A stretch of 64,000 bases of DNA from Semisulcospira habei (taxonomy: Eukaryota; Mollusca; Gastropoda; Semisulcospiridae), in NCBI GenBank assembly GCA_036245525.1, contig BTPG01000004.1:44980482-45044481 (forward strand), given 5' to 3'. The position numbers were made by a program, and so were the translations under genes. Numbering within the stretch: position 1 is the stretch's first letter; every line of letters starts with the position of its first letter. The notes under the pieces were generated by a model, which had not been told where the DNA came from, searched no databases, and saw only the letters and a list, made by a program, of their open reading frames with translations. Below are positions 29,685 to 40,066 of the stretch, one piece after another.

Positions 29685-29805
29685 AAAGACCAGTGCTGTC
29701 TCAAGAGAAGTCTTGGAGGGCAAAAAGTGTCTCACGTTGCAGAGGAAGAAGAAAAGCAGATGTCTTTGATTTTATGACTGTGTATCTTCATAAGTAAGCA
29801 AAGTT

Positions 29806-30024
29806 CAGTTTGTCTGTGTGTGCAGCTTTACGGAAAGACATACCGAGAACATTTATAACGGAGATATTATGAAGTATTCAGTTTGTCTGTGTGTGCAGCT
29901 TTACGGAAAGACATACCGAGAACATTTATAACGGAGATATTATGAAGTATTCAGTTTGTCTGTGTGTGCAGCTTTACGGAAAGACATACCGAGAACATTT
30001 ATAACGGAGATATTATGAAGTATA
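29806..30024. repeat. 73-bp tandem repeat, three copies
   Basis: CAGTTTGTCTGTGTGTGCAG begins at 29806, 29879 and 29952, and the three copies are almost identical. Each contains a TGTGTGTGCAG acceptor-like motif, but I find no supported exon in them. Confidence 0.9.
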
Positions 30025-30038
30025 TTATATGAACTATT

Positions 30039-30133
30039 AACTCATTCACGGCCAGCCGCATTCGGATGCACGGCTTATGCCGCGCATCTACTTATGCCGC
30101 GCATCTGGATGCGGCTGGCCGTGAATGAGCTAA
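30039..30133. repeat. TTAA-type hairpin (family 5)
   Basis: TTAACTCATTCACGGCCAGC and GCTGGCCGTGAATGAGCTAA form the outer arms; inside, GCCGCGCATCT is duplicated. It is the same family as 11144-11222. Confidence 0.62.
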
Positions 30134-30377
30134 CCTGTGTTGTGTGAGGAAGGTTGCTTTAACCATGACAGTTCAAGGGGGGTGCTAGAATAGCTTGGTT
30201 CCTAACATGATTGATATATATCCTCTCATAGTGTGTATGGGCTGAATGGCTTATAAAAGAGTGTGACTGACAGTAAAGATTGTACCCATCTCTTTTACTA
30301 AATGCATGGATGTATCTCTCTCAAATGCTTGACTTTGGATTTTGCCCTGGACTGGTGATGTGCATTGCATGGTGCAG

Positions 30378-30482
30378 ACAGTAATGGAGAGAATGGCCAG
30401 GAGAACGGAATGTCTTTTGAGCATGAGTGTTTGATGCTTAACCACATTGAGAGCAGGATAGATGAAACTATCCCTGAGGCAA
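30378..30482 (+). CDS. RYR: RYR exon 10 of window (possible cassette exon)
   Basis: The acceptor is ggtgcag (ends 30377) and the donor gtgagt at 30483; phase 1 in and out, 105 bases. It encodes DSNGENGQENGMSFEHECLM and LNHIESRIDETIPEA, an acidic Asn/Glu-rich part of the linker. Because exon 9 ends and exon 11 begins in phase 1, skipping this exon keeps the frame. The acceptor has a poor pyrimidine tract, which also suits optional use. Support comes from phase, splice sites and composition; direct family resemblance is weak here. Confidence 0.7.
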
Positions 30483-30790
30483 GTGAGTAATGAGTAATTT
30501 GTTTCCTCTTTATTAATTATCACTAATCATGTGTTGTCTTTTCATTTACACATAGTTTGTTGTTTGGTTAATTTTAAAAATGTTGCAGAAAAGTGCAGTC
30601 ATAATGCATAAGAGAAATGAATAATTTTAGTGATGCAATTAAAAACTGTTTTGTACATTACAAATTTTGTTTGTTGTTTTAGTCATGTGTATGTTCAAAG
30701 ACACTAGCATTTTGCAAATACACACTCATTCTGATGTCCCGAACTATACATTACAATACATTAGTTTAATACTTACATATCTGTCATCAG

Positions 30791-30859
30791 ACGAGGAAGA
30801 TTTCAGTGTCAGCACTGCGGACATGATCAATGGTGGTCCCGACTTGACGCTCAGAAAAA
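30791..30859 (+). CDS. RYR: RYR exon 11 of window
   Basis: The acceptor is atcag (ends 30790) and the donor gtaagt at 30860; phase 1 in, phase 1 out. It encodes (D/N)EEDFSVSTADMINGGPDL and TLRK. This small 69-base exon also has a length divisible by three and equal phases. It belongs to the SPRY2-SPRY3 linker, where vertebrate receptors have an acidic EDYD.DSDFEVL-type stretch; the EEDFSV text may be its counterpart. Confidence 0.82.
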
Positions 30860-31205
30860 GTAAGTACATTAATCCCTTCACAGCCAGTGGCTCAAGATTG
30901 TGTTTCTGAAAATCTTTGCTAATTCAACACCACTATAAAATAAATGCGAAACCCTTTTTTCTTCTTTGTTTTTAGGCATGAAACGCTTCATGTTCACCTT
31001 TTTGCTAGTTTTTCAGCATCTCGGTTAGCCTCCAAATTGTTTTTTTTTTTTCCTTTTTCCTAGATGTTTTTGATAGTACACCAAATATCCTACCCACTTA
31101 AATGTTTGATATGTGTGCGCATACGTGTGTATGTGTATGTACAAAAGTGCGCATGTGCACGAGTACATGTGTGTGTGCATGAATGCATGTATGTGATGTT
31201 TGTAT
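30860..31205 (+). other. Intron start, simple sequence only
   Basis: AT-rich sequence with a T run and a GT-rich stretch (ATACGTGTGTATGTGTATGT) before the tandem-unit element starts. I see no gene. Confidence 0.6.
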
Positions 31206-31657
31206 TTAGTTATTTTTGGCTCACGTGCGAAGCAAAAGTGAGTATTTTCTGGGCCAGTGGTCCTTCCGTTCGCCATCGTCCGTGGTAAACTTTAACGTTG
31301 GCAATTTCTCGGAGACTATTCAAGCCAGAGTCTTCAAACTTGGCCCAAGGATACATTGTGGCAAGACCTTTCTAAACATAACAATTTCAGTGACCTCTCA
31401 CAAAGGTCAAGGTCACAGGGGATCAGGAAATAAGTAAAAAATAGCAATATTTTGACATCAATTTATTTTTTCTCAAATACTATTATTATTAACAACTTCA
31501 AGCCCAAACTTGGTACAAAGATATCTGACGGTATGACCTTTTTATGCATACTAATTTGGTTGATACGTCGGAAAGGTCGAGGGTCACAAGAGCTCAGGAA
31601 ATGGGTAAAAAATAGCCATATTTTGACAAAAGATGTTTTTTTCTCAAATACTATACT

Positions 31658-32958
31658 GTGAGCAGGCAAGGCATGTGGCAGATCCTGGAGCGACTTGGCT
31701 GTCCCCCAAAGTTCCTCAGCATGATTGTCCAGCTACACGAGGACCAGCAAGGCCAGGTCAGACTCAACAATGACCTCTCAGAACCATTCCCTATTCTCAA
31801 AGGCGTAAAGCAGGGCTGTGTGCTGGCACCGACCCTCTTCACCATCTTTTTTAGCATGATGTTGAAGCAGGCCACAGTGGACCTCGATGATGACGATGCA
31901 GTGTACATCAGGTATCGTCTCGATGGCAGCCTGTTCAACCTCAGACGACTGCAGGCCCACACGAAAACCCTAGACCAACTGATTCGTGAGCTGCTTTTTG
32001 CTGATGACGCTGCCCTCGTTGCACACACAGAGAGAGCCCTGCAGCGCATCACGTCCTGCTTTGCAGATGCTGCCCAGCTCTTTGGACTTGAGGTCAGTCT
32101 GAAAAAGACAGAGGTCCTCCATCAGCCGGCACCCAAGATGTGTATCGCCCTCCTCACATCACCATTGGCGAGTCTGAACTAAAGTCAGTGCACCAGTTTA
32201 CTTACCTTGGCTGCATTATCACGTCGGACGCCAAGCTGGACAAGGAGCTTGACAGCAGGCTGGCAAAAGCGAACAGCGCTTTCGGGCGACTTTTCAAGCG
32301 GGTGTGGCACAATCAACAGCTGAAAACAGGCACCAAGATCAGCATGTACAGAGCTGTGGTCCTCACCACCCTGCTGTATGGTTCCGAGTCCTGGGCCCTC
32401 TACCGCAGCCAACTACGACTCCTCGAACACTTCCACCAGCGCTGCCTGCGCACCATCCTGGGCATTCACTGGAGTGACTATGTCACCAACGTCGAGGTCC
32501 TTGAACAGGCTGAAACTGTGAGCATCGAGGCTTTGCTGCTGCGGACACAGCTCCGCTGGGCGGGGCATGTCTCCAGGATGGAGGATCATCGCCTACCAAA
32601 GATCACCCTGTTCGGCGAGCTTGCTACTGTACACCGTGACAGAGGGGCACCAAAGAAGAGATACAAAGACTGTCTCAAGAAGTCACTTAGTGCCTGCCAA
32701 ATCGACCACCACCAATGGTCTTCGCTTGCTGTGGACCGTGACACCTGGCGCTCCACCATTTACAAGGCAGCTGTCTCCTTTGAGGACTCTCGCAGAGCTA
32801 GCCTTAAGGACAAGTGGCTCAGGAGAAAAAACAGAGATGCCGCAACTCAGAACCCTGGCCATACCTCCCCCTGCAGCCACTGCGGTCGAACCTGCCTGTC
32901 CCGGATTGGCCTCCGCAGCCACGAACAAGCCTGCAGACGTCGTGGGCAACTCCTATAA
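31658..32958 (+). pseudogene. LINE reverse transcriptase with C-terminal zinc finger
   Basis: The first frame (31658-32182) holds polymerase motifs: LKGVKQGCVLAPTLFTIFFS, then ELLFADDAALVAHTERAL (FADD catalytic Asp pair) and GLEVSLKKTEVLHQPAP. An indel near 32140 moves it to the second frame (32140-32958): FTYLGCIITSDAKLDKELDS, TTLLYGSESWALYRSQLRLL, RCLRTILGIHWSDYVTNVEV, LRWAGHVSRMEDHRLPK. It ends in a C2H2 finger, CSHCGRTCLSRIGLRSHEQA C. The endonuclease domain is missing through 5' truncation. The type is RTE/I-like by this arrangement. Confidence 0.85.
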
Positions 32959-32990
32959 AATCTTCGTTCGCGAAGTCAAGCCAAGAGAGA
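31658..32990 (+). mobile_element. 5'-truncated LINE inserted in a tandem unit
   Basis: The left junction follows TCAAATACTAT and the right junction precedes ACTATTCACAACTTCAG, so the insert splits one 166-bp unit at TACTAT|TCACAAC with at most 5 bases duplicated. It encodes the second half of a non-LTR retrotransposon polyprotein in two frames. Only one frameshift is evident, which suggests a fairly recent copy. Confidence 0.75.
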
Positions 32991-34568
32991 GAGACTATTC
33001 ACAACTTCAGATCCAAACTTGATACAGAGATATCTGATAGGAAGACCTTTCTATGCATACTAATTTGGTTGTTCTCTTGGAAGGGTCAAGGGTCACAAGA
33101 GCTCAGGAAATAGGTCTAAAAAAGCCATTTTGACAAAAGATGTTTTTTCTCAAATACTATTCACAACTTCAAACCCAAATTTGGTGCAGAGGTACCTGAT
33201 GGTAAGACCTATCTGTGCATACTAATTTGGATGACCCCTTGGAAAGTTCAAAAGTCAGAAGAGGCTATCAAATGTGCGTAAAATGCCAATTTTTGGCTCA
33301 CGTGCGAAGCAAAAATGAGACCATGTTCTGGGCCAGTGGTCGTCCGGCCGGCCGGCCGCCATTCTCCGTAGTAAACTTTAACATGAGCATTTTCTCAGAG
33401 ACTATTCAAGCTACAGTCTTCAAACTTGGCCCAAGGATACTTTGTGGCAAGACCTTTCTAAGCATACCAATTTCAGTGACCTCTCACAAAGGTCAGGGTC
33501 ACAGGGTATCAGGAAATGTATAAAAAAATAGCTATATTTGGACATCATTTATTTTTTCTTAAATACTATTCACAACTTCAAACCCAAACATGGTACAAAG
33601 ATACCTGATGGTAAGACCTTTATACGCACACTAATTTGGTTGATCCCTTGGAAACGTCGAGGGTCACAAGAGCTCAAGAAATAGCTCCAAAATCACCATA
33701 TTTTTACCAAAAAATGTTTTATTTTCAAATACTATTCACAACTTCAAACCCAAACTTGGGACAAAGATACCTGATGTTAAGACCTATCTATGCATACTAA
33801 TTTGGATGGCCCCTTGGAAAGGTCAAGGGTCACAAGAGCTCAGAAAATAGGTAAAAAAAATAGCCATATTTTGACAAGAAATGTTTTTTCTCAATTACTA
33901 TTCACAACTTTCAACCCAAACTTGCTACAGAGATGCCTGATGGTAAGACCTATCTATGCATACTAATTTGGATGACCCCTCGGAAAGGTCAAGGGTCACA
34001 AGAGGTCGACGACAAATGTGTATAAAACGCCAATAATTGTACTTATTATCAACATTTTTGCAAACTTTTCAATCAAATTTGGCACAAAGGTAGCTGATGA
34101 TAAGACCTTCCTATTCTAATTTAGTTGACTCATCGCAAAGGTGAAGGGTCACGGGGATTGACAGATGTGTGAAAACTGATTAAATTTTGAGAAAACATGG
34201 ATTTTGTTAGTGCAAAAGATATCCTTTTACTTATTGTCAGACTGTGTGGATCAGTCGATACATGTGAGCCATAAGGGCTTTGCCTGTCTTGTTGATAAAA
34301 TTGTAGGTATTGTCAACATTTTTGCAAATTTTTCAATCAAATTTGTCACAAAGTTAGTTGATGATAAGACTTTCCTATGCATACTAATTTAGTCGACTCA
34401 TTGCAAAGGTCAAGGATCATGGGGGTTGACAAATGTGTGAAAAATGCTTACATTTTGAGAAAACATGGATTTTGCTTGTGCAGAAGCCAGCCCTTTACTT
34501 ATTGTCACAAAGGTCACACATATGTAAATATGTCATACACATAAGCCATAATGGCTGTGCCTTTCTTG

Positions 34569-34686
34569 TTTGTTGTTTGATTGATGACCCTTTTTATTTT
34601 AAGTACTTAGCAAGTACAGATTTAAGAAAGGCCTGCATGTCTAATATCTCAATCCCTGGAAAATAAAGTTGCGTTCATTCATTCGT
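34569..34686 (+). mobile_element. LINE 3' tail A
   Basis: A short segment ending CCCTGGAAAATAAAGTTGCG TTCATTCATTCG and followed by (TC)n. The AATAAAGTT-CATTCATT ending matches the 3' ends at 35925, 38090 and 43160, so it is the severely 5'-truncated end of one LINE family. Confidence 0.55.
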
Positions 34687-34708
34687 TCTCTCTCTCTCTC
34701 TCTCTCTT
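34687..34708. repeat. (TC)n microsatellite between LINE A and LINE B
   Basis: Eleven TC pairs join the 3' tail of one LINE to the truncated start of the next. Similar TC runs at 35925-35939 and 43160-43182 follow the other LINE tails. Confidence 0.85.
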
Positions 34709-35925
34709 TTGTTTATTTATTAATGATTTTCCTCTACATATTACTTGCCAAGATGTACAATGCGACCTTTTTGCGGACGACACCTCAGTTCATACTACTA
34801 GTAAAGATATACAGGTAATTTCCGACAACCTTCAACAAAGTCTTCATGAGTATCAGCTTGGTGTATTAACAATTCTATGGTTGTTCATCCAGTCAAAACG
34901 AAATCGATGGTAGTCGCCACGCACCAAAAACAGCAGATAACACCTCTATTACTTAACCTTTCACTTAAAGGTAGTTGGGTAGAACAGGTAAACGAACATC
35001 ATGCACTAGGGATTACAATTGACAGTCAGCTAAAATGGCAAGATCATACAGACGCCTTATGCAAAATAGTAGCAAAAAATCTCTTTATGTTATCAAAATT
35101 GAAATATATACTGATTCAGATTAAATTATTTTATAATGCTCACATATGTTCTCACGTCGATTACGCGTCAACGTTATGGGATGGATGTAGTGAGGTCCAT
35201 TTAAAGAGGCTCAATTCCCTACACAGACGGGCGGCCAAAATAATCTGCCCTGATCCACACCTAACCACAGAAGAAAAGCTCACAAAAGTAGGTCTCCTGC
35301 CTCGTCAAGATCATTTCAAATATAACAAAGCAATTTTTATGTTCAAAGTGTGGAAGCGAAAAACACCTGAGTACATCTCCACTTTGTTCCGCAAATTTGA
35401 GTCCAAGCTTGGAAACATCAGAAAGCTTTTCATAGTCCCAAAACCAAGGATCGATCTATATAAAACCAGCTTATCCTTCTCAGGGACACATATCTGGAAT
35501 GCGCTTCCTGAAAATGTAAAATCCGCCTCCTGGCTAGCCTGTTTTAAAAAGGGTTTCTGCAAGTATTTCATGGATCACTCGTAGGGCCTAGGGATGCCTT
35601 AACTACATGTATTATAATTATGTCTCTTTCTATGTTGGGTCCAATTTATTCCCAATTAAGCATGTTATCCGTTTCATTTATCATTTGAACTACTTAGTTT
35701 TGTGTGTGTGTGTGTGTAGCAGGTGGGGGGGGGGGGGGTGTTGTCTGAGAGTTTATGAGTATGTCTGCGTATGTGAATAGTGTTTTTAATTGTTTGTAAG
35801 TTATATGTATGTGCATGTGTAGATAGTTTTGTAGTTTGTAGTTGTTAGCAATGGCAGGTTTGTAAAATGGCTGTGTCAATGACGATGTCAGTGCCTTAAC
35901 CGTTGTAAAATAAAGTTTCATTGAT
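34709..35925 (+). mobile_element. LINE B, 5'-truncated, CR1/Jockey-like
   Basis: Starting right after a (TC)n run, it encodes LFINDFPLHITCQDVQ, CDLFADDTSVHTTSKDIQ (FADD intact), then after a frame change near 34870 VKTKSMVVATHQKQQITP and ALGITIDSQLKWQDHTDALC. KLFYNAHICSHVDYASTLWD, LNSLHRRAAKIICPDPHLT and RIDLYKTSLSFSGTHIWNAL complete the C-terminus to the TAG at 35582. The 3' UTR ends GTAAAATAAAGTTTCATTGA followed by (TC)n. Only the last third of the polymerase protein is present. Confidence 0.8.
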
Positions 35926-35939
35926 TCTCTCTCTCTCTC

Positions 35940-38092
35940 AGCGAATTTACTGGCGCTGTATTCAAGCTTTTGATTTTGCTGATCATAAAATTTTACTTTC
36001 CAAGGTAAATACGTATTTTGGTATTTCTCTTGGCAAGAAAAATGTTTCTTCCTTAGACATCTGGCACAGACAGCAGTGCGTCATGGTCAATGGATCATAC
36101 TCCTCAAGCAGATTACTGACACAGGGAGTGCCCCAGGGCTCTGTCCTAGGGCCTCTTTTCTTTTGCCTCTTTATAAATGACCTGCCTCTACATTTGAGTT
36201 GCAACAAAATTTCATGTGACCTGTTTGCCGATGATGCCACAATTCACACCCCCAACAAGAGTATTGATTCGTTAAATGACCGTGTGCTGCAGGGTTGAAT
36301 TAAATCTCCATGTGGTGTGAAAGCAATGCAATGATTCTTAATCCTTCCAAAACAGAATGTATGATGATAGCAACCCAGCAGAAGCATCAGCTCAGGCCAC
36401 TTACTATCCATAATGACACCATTACTCGGGTCACGGAACACCGATTACTTGGTGTAATTGTTGATGACCAGATAAAATGGCAATCACATATAAATGATGT
36501 ATGTAAAACGTTTGCCAGAAATTTTTTATGCTTTCAAAATTGAAGTACATTATCGATGTTGATTCCCGCTAATTATTTTACGATACACATGTTAAATCCC
36601 ACATCGATTATGCATCCACGATATGGGATGGCAGCAGTGACATACACTTGAAAGAGGCTTAACTCCTTGCATAGGAGAGCAGCAAAACAGATCCTGGCTG
36701 ATCCATCCCTAGCAACTGACGAAAAACCTTAAAACATTGAAAATGCTGCCTCTTAACAAGCATCATCTTTTTAAAAAGGGTGTAACTATGTACAAAATCT
36801 GGAATGAGATCCAGCCAGAATATTTGTGCAAACTATTCACGAAGGCAAGTTTGAGATATTTGACATCTAGGCATAACTTTGTTACACCGCATCCAAGGAT
36901 CAATTTATTTAAAACCAGCCTTTCGTTCTCAGGTGCATCTTTCTGGAACAAACTGCCAGCATATATAACGCATATTGGTTCTCTCTCCTCTTTCAAGGAA
37001 AGCCTCTTCAAGTACTTGTCATCGGACACATAATTTAACAATTTATTGAAAATGCCCATATGTTGCTGTGTATCCATAGCGTGTCCATGCTAATCAGTAG
37101 TAGCATAATTACGTCATGATTTTATCTTAGCCCCTTGATTTATGCCATTTTCAGCGAATTTTTACTGTGACTTTGAAAGATTTATGCCACCGGAGTCCCT
37201 GAAATTTCAGGGAAATCTGATACCCACTGACCGCTGGATGAGGTCAGAAAACTCATCGAGTTGGTGCCGAGCTGCCCAATGTTTATCTTGTGCATTTGAC
37301 CGTTACTGACGCAACACTTTCCCTTCCTTTTCTGTCCCCTCTTCTGTTAATCTTTTACATAGATCGGCCTCATTTGCATCCTAAAGTTGAGAGTGTTATT
37401 ATTGGTTAAAGCATAGAGTGGACTAGAAAAAGCAGAGTTGCACATCTGATATGGAACTGTGTGGACATGTAATTGTGTACTTTTTATACATATGTAGTGT
37501 ACATGTTAAATCCACGAGCCCTGAAATAAATTGTTTCGAAATATTGTTTGGAAATTCAGTTTCAAAATTTGGTGTCATATTGTGTACAGTTATCGAATCT
37601 ATCGATTCAATCAGGGTGATGTAAAAAAAAAAAAAAAAAAAGTTCAGATATCTCAGCGATTGTGCATCACTACCTGCGTTTCATCACCTCAGTAATAATG
37701 AAAGAAAAAGACTGAGCTGGCACCCAGGGGTGGACAACGCTAGCAGTGGAAAACCCGCTGCCCGCTGGCTGGTGCTAAAGGGGGAAAGAGAAGGGTCCTG
37801 AAATACGATGCCGTTATCAGGTGCTGGGCCAGAAATTAGCTTAGACAGCTTGATCCTCACCCTCCCACCACCTTACCACAACCCTCTCCCTCCCCTTGGC
37901 ATTGGACCTAAGACTGTGTAGGTAATCGTGTGTGTGTAGGTTAGTAACTTATTTCTTTTGTTGGTGTTGGTGGTTTTGTTTGTTTGATTGTTTGTTTGTT
38001 GTTTTTGTAGAGTAGCAACGGCAAGTATGAAAAATGGCATATATGCTAATTACTTCATCCGTTGAGAAATAAAGTTTCATTTCATTTCATTT
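35940..38092 (+). mobile_element. LINE C, 5'-truncated, same family as LINE B
   Basis: It begins directly after the (TC)n that follows LINE B. Fragments in changing frames read AFDFADHKILLSKVNTYFGI, LTQGVPQGSVLGPLFFCLFI, NDLPLHLSCNKISCDLFADD (FADD intact), MILNPSKTECMMIATQQKH, LLGVIVDDQIKWQSHINDVC and RINLFKTSLSFSGASFWNKL. Several indels and a stop at 36296 disable it. A 1 kb 3' UTR (37036-38092) ends GAGAAATAAAGTTTCATTTC and a short T-rich tail. Confidence 0.8.
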
Positions 38093-38204
38093 CTCTCCAC
38101 GTCTTTGTATATACATTCACACAGTGTCTTGGCCATGTTCTGCAACATATTTTTTCCTTTTTTTTAATTTATAAAGTCCTGGTTTATATTTTCTTTCTTT
38201 TGTT

Positions 38205-38233
38205 TGTACCCTGTCAGGGCTGAGTGGGTTAAG
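38205..38233. repeat. Solo right end of a family-1 MITE
   Basis: CCTGTCAGGGCTGAGTGGGT TAA equals the right end of the family-1 elements. The rest of that element is not found next to it. Confidence 0.4.
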
Positions 38234-38287
38234 CTGTTAAATCTATCTTTTATTTAATAATGGCAATTTGGCTTTTTCACCGCACAG

Positions 38288-38520
38288 CCACCCACCACAG
38301 CTTCATGGATGATGATCAGCTGAGTGCTGCCGAGCGTCGCAAGGAGTTCAAAAAGAAGGTCGGCAAAGGTCACTCACTGGATGACTCTAGCGTGGGCAGT
38401 CACTCAGCAGGTGGCTTAAAAGCAGCAGCCAGTGAATCACAGCTGAACGAAAATTCAGACTTTCTCTCTCCACCCAAAGACAAGCGAACATCTTCCAAAC
38501 TCTCGCTGCTGGCAGACAAG
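38288..38520 (+). CDS. RYR: RYR exon 12 of window: linker
   Basis: The acceptor is gcacag (ends 38287) and the donor gtagaa at 38521; phase 1 in, phase 0 out. It encodes TTHHSFMDDDQLSAAERRKE, FKKKVGKGHSLDDSSVGSHS, then AASESQLNENSDFLSPPKDK and RTSSKLSLLADK. It is rich in Ser, Lys and Asp and likely disordered, with several basic-residue-preceded serines (GKGHSLDDSS, RTSSKLS) that could be kinase sites. In ryanodine receptors the SPRY2-SPRY3 linker is the most variable and phosphorylation-rich part of this region. A downstream acceptor-like cag at 38300 would remove four residues and shift nothing else. Confidence 0.85.
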
Positions 38521-38939
38521 GTAGAATATATTCAGCTGATGTGGATTTTTCAAGTAGCGAGTTTTTAATCTGAATCGTGCGGGCTTGAAAGCTACATTCA
38601 TTTGCTGTATATCCATATGTGGCATTCAAGACAGCATAGTATAAGTTCAATGTTGCTGCATACCTCATATGACTTGGCCTGTCAGTAATACTGCAGGTTT
38701 CCAAGAATGGCTCTTCAGCATAAATTCTCTCCCTGTGAACACATGCTGTGAGCATTCAATAGTATGGAGATGTGATCACTGTTACTTTGGAAAAGAGATC
38801 ACCATTGATAGTCATTTTGTTGTATGCATGTTTGCATTTGTTTATAAAGCCAAGACAGTGAGATAACACTGAACAACTTTTTTCAGTGTAAAAGTTTCAG
38901 ATCAGTTTCTTTTAAAAAGTGTGAGAGTAGGGTACTTCA

Positions 38940-39074
38940 TTGATCAACCATGATAATTCAAGGGTGGTGCCAGAATAGCTTGGCGCCTAGCGGCGCCAAG
39001 CTATTTTGGCACCACTCTTGAACGATCATGGCCAATCATTCTCTTGCTGCAGTGTGTCAGGGCTGAATGAGTTA
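38940..39074. mobile_element. Hairpin MITE (family 1) ending 19 bases before exon 13
   Basis: CCATGATAATTCAAGGGTGG, TGCCAGAATAGCTTGGCGCC, TAGC, GGCGCCAAGCTATTTTGGCA and the complement; the right end is GGGCTGAATGAGTTAG. The left outer part is missing. It leaves only CTCATCACTTGTTCCCAG between the element and exon 13. Confidence 0.68.
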
Positions 39075-39093
39075 GCTCATCACTTGTTCCCAG

Positions 39094-39321
39094 ATGCTGG
39101 ACACTGCCAAGGGCATCGCGGACAAGCAGTCGAAAAAGAGTAAGACATCCGGCTTCCCCACCATCTTCCGCAAGTCTAAGTCACGAGACCCTTCGCCCAA
39201 CAATGCACGCACCCGATCCACAGAGTACTCCAGTCTGGACCGCAAGGCTGTGTCCTCTCGCACCGGGCACCTGGACAAGAACAAGAAGTCCAAGTCCCCA
39301 TCAAAAGCCAATGTTCCTCCA
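39094..39321 (+). CDS. RYR: RYR exon 13 of window: basic linker
   Basis: The acceptor is ttcccag (ends 39093) and the donor gtgagt at 39322; phase 0 in and out, 228 bases, so it could be skipped in frame. It encodes MLDTAKGIADKQSKKSKTSG, FPTIFRKSKSRDPSPNNART, RSTEYSSLDRKAVSSRTGHL and DKNKKSKSPSKANVPP. It is very basic and Ser-rich (RKSKS, SKSPSK), consistent with a disordered, phosphorylatable linker. I know no direct counterpart in vertebrate receptors. Phase and splice sites agree with its neighbours. Confidence 0.85.
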
Positions 39322-39862
39322 GTGAGTCGCTGATAGGTTGCTCACTCGATGTCTTTTGTTTTCACCATCAGTTTAATAAGATGGATGGATTTTGATAGTT
39401 CTAGGGCAGTGGCTAGTTAGCTTCAAGTCTGTATCTGTATGTACTGGGGAGATTGTGATACAAAGTCAGGCATATAGAAAAGTCCTTATGTGCAAATATG
39501 TACCCTTACTCTAATAGCAAAAATGGAATTTTCAGGCCTGTGTTGCAAAAAAAGTCACAAAAATACTTGGAAAATGTGGAAACTTGTTTTCAACATTTAA
39601 GCGGTATCTGCGTGGGTTCCTGAGCAGTTTCACGCCTATTTTTGGGCACGACCCTTGAGCCATTATGGTTGATGGCTTTGTCCGCATGCACTAGACCCTT
39701 TCCTGAATACATGGGATAAGAAGAAAATGCGGAACAATAGATGCTTGAAGGAACTGTTGAATCAGTTTGAATGTTGATGATAATGATGATGCTGATTTGA
39801 CACTTGTAGAGCTCTGCAAATTCCGTGCTGAGGTTACTTATAGTGCTGGGTTTGTTGGGAGT
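39322..39862 (+). other. Intron part with no recognised feature
   Basis: A diverged family-1-like remnant is possible around 39390-39670 (GGGCACGACCCTTGAGCC ATTATGG). Otherwise it is AT-rich unique sequence. Confidence 0.5.
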
Positions 39863-40066
39863 TTAACCCATTTAGCCCCAAGGCCACATTTCCTAAATTT
39901 TGGAAGTGCCACTTAACGATTATGTAGGAGATGGTTAGACCATGATAATTCAAGGGTAGTGCCAGATTAGCTTGTCGCCTTGAGGTGCCAAGCTAATCTG
40001 GCACTACCCTTGAATTAACATGGTCCATCCATCCCCTGCTGTAGGGTGTTGGGTGTAAACGGGTTA
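39863..40066. mobile_element. TTAA-flanked hairpin MITE (family 1) just before exon 14
   Basis: TTAACCCATTTAGCCCC at the left and GTGTAAACGGGTTAT at the right. The core GGGTAGTGCCAGATTAGCTT GTCGCC, TGAGGTGCC and the complement is well kept. It ends 26 bases upstream of exon 14, so the branch point of that acceptor probably lies within the element. Confidence 0.75.

Larger units (their letters stand above)
26557..30377 (+). other. Intron between exons 9 and 10, mostly small repeats
   Basis: It contains family-4 hairpins (26676-26745, 27804-27860), family-3 hairpins (26985-27060, 27955-28015), a family-2 copy (27520-27600), a fragment of the tandem-unit element's 3' end (about 28305-28440), family-1 and 1b copies (28728, 29089, 29475), a 73-bp tandem repeat and a family-5 hairpin. 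I see no further RYR exon between them. Confidence 0.6.
31207..34568 (+). mobile_element. GGCTCACGTG tandem-unit elements, two in series
   Basis: Element starts TTTTTGGCTCACGTGCGAAG lie at about 31208 and 33291. 3' ends of the type CATAAGCCATAATGGCTGTG CCTTTCTTGTT are near 34268 and 34540. GGCTCACGTG and its complement CACGTGAGCC (best seen at 63227) form short TIRs. The inside consists of about 166-bp units beginning ACAACTTCAAACCCAAACTT GGTACAAAGATACCTGATGG (about 31493, 33001, 33161, 33571, 33737, 33903). There is no coding capacity. A LINE interrupts the first element. Confidence 0.7.

Noticed and set aside
29821..29880. Possible RYR exon after TGTGTGTGCAG in the 73-bp repeat
   Set aside because: The frame does not fit the phase-1 join of exons 9, 10 and 11, and the text shows no family resemblance.
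34877..37033. Host genes suggested by several open frames
   Set aside because: All carry LINE polymerase or LINE C-terminal text and end in LINE 3' tails.
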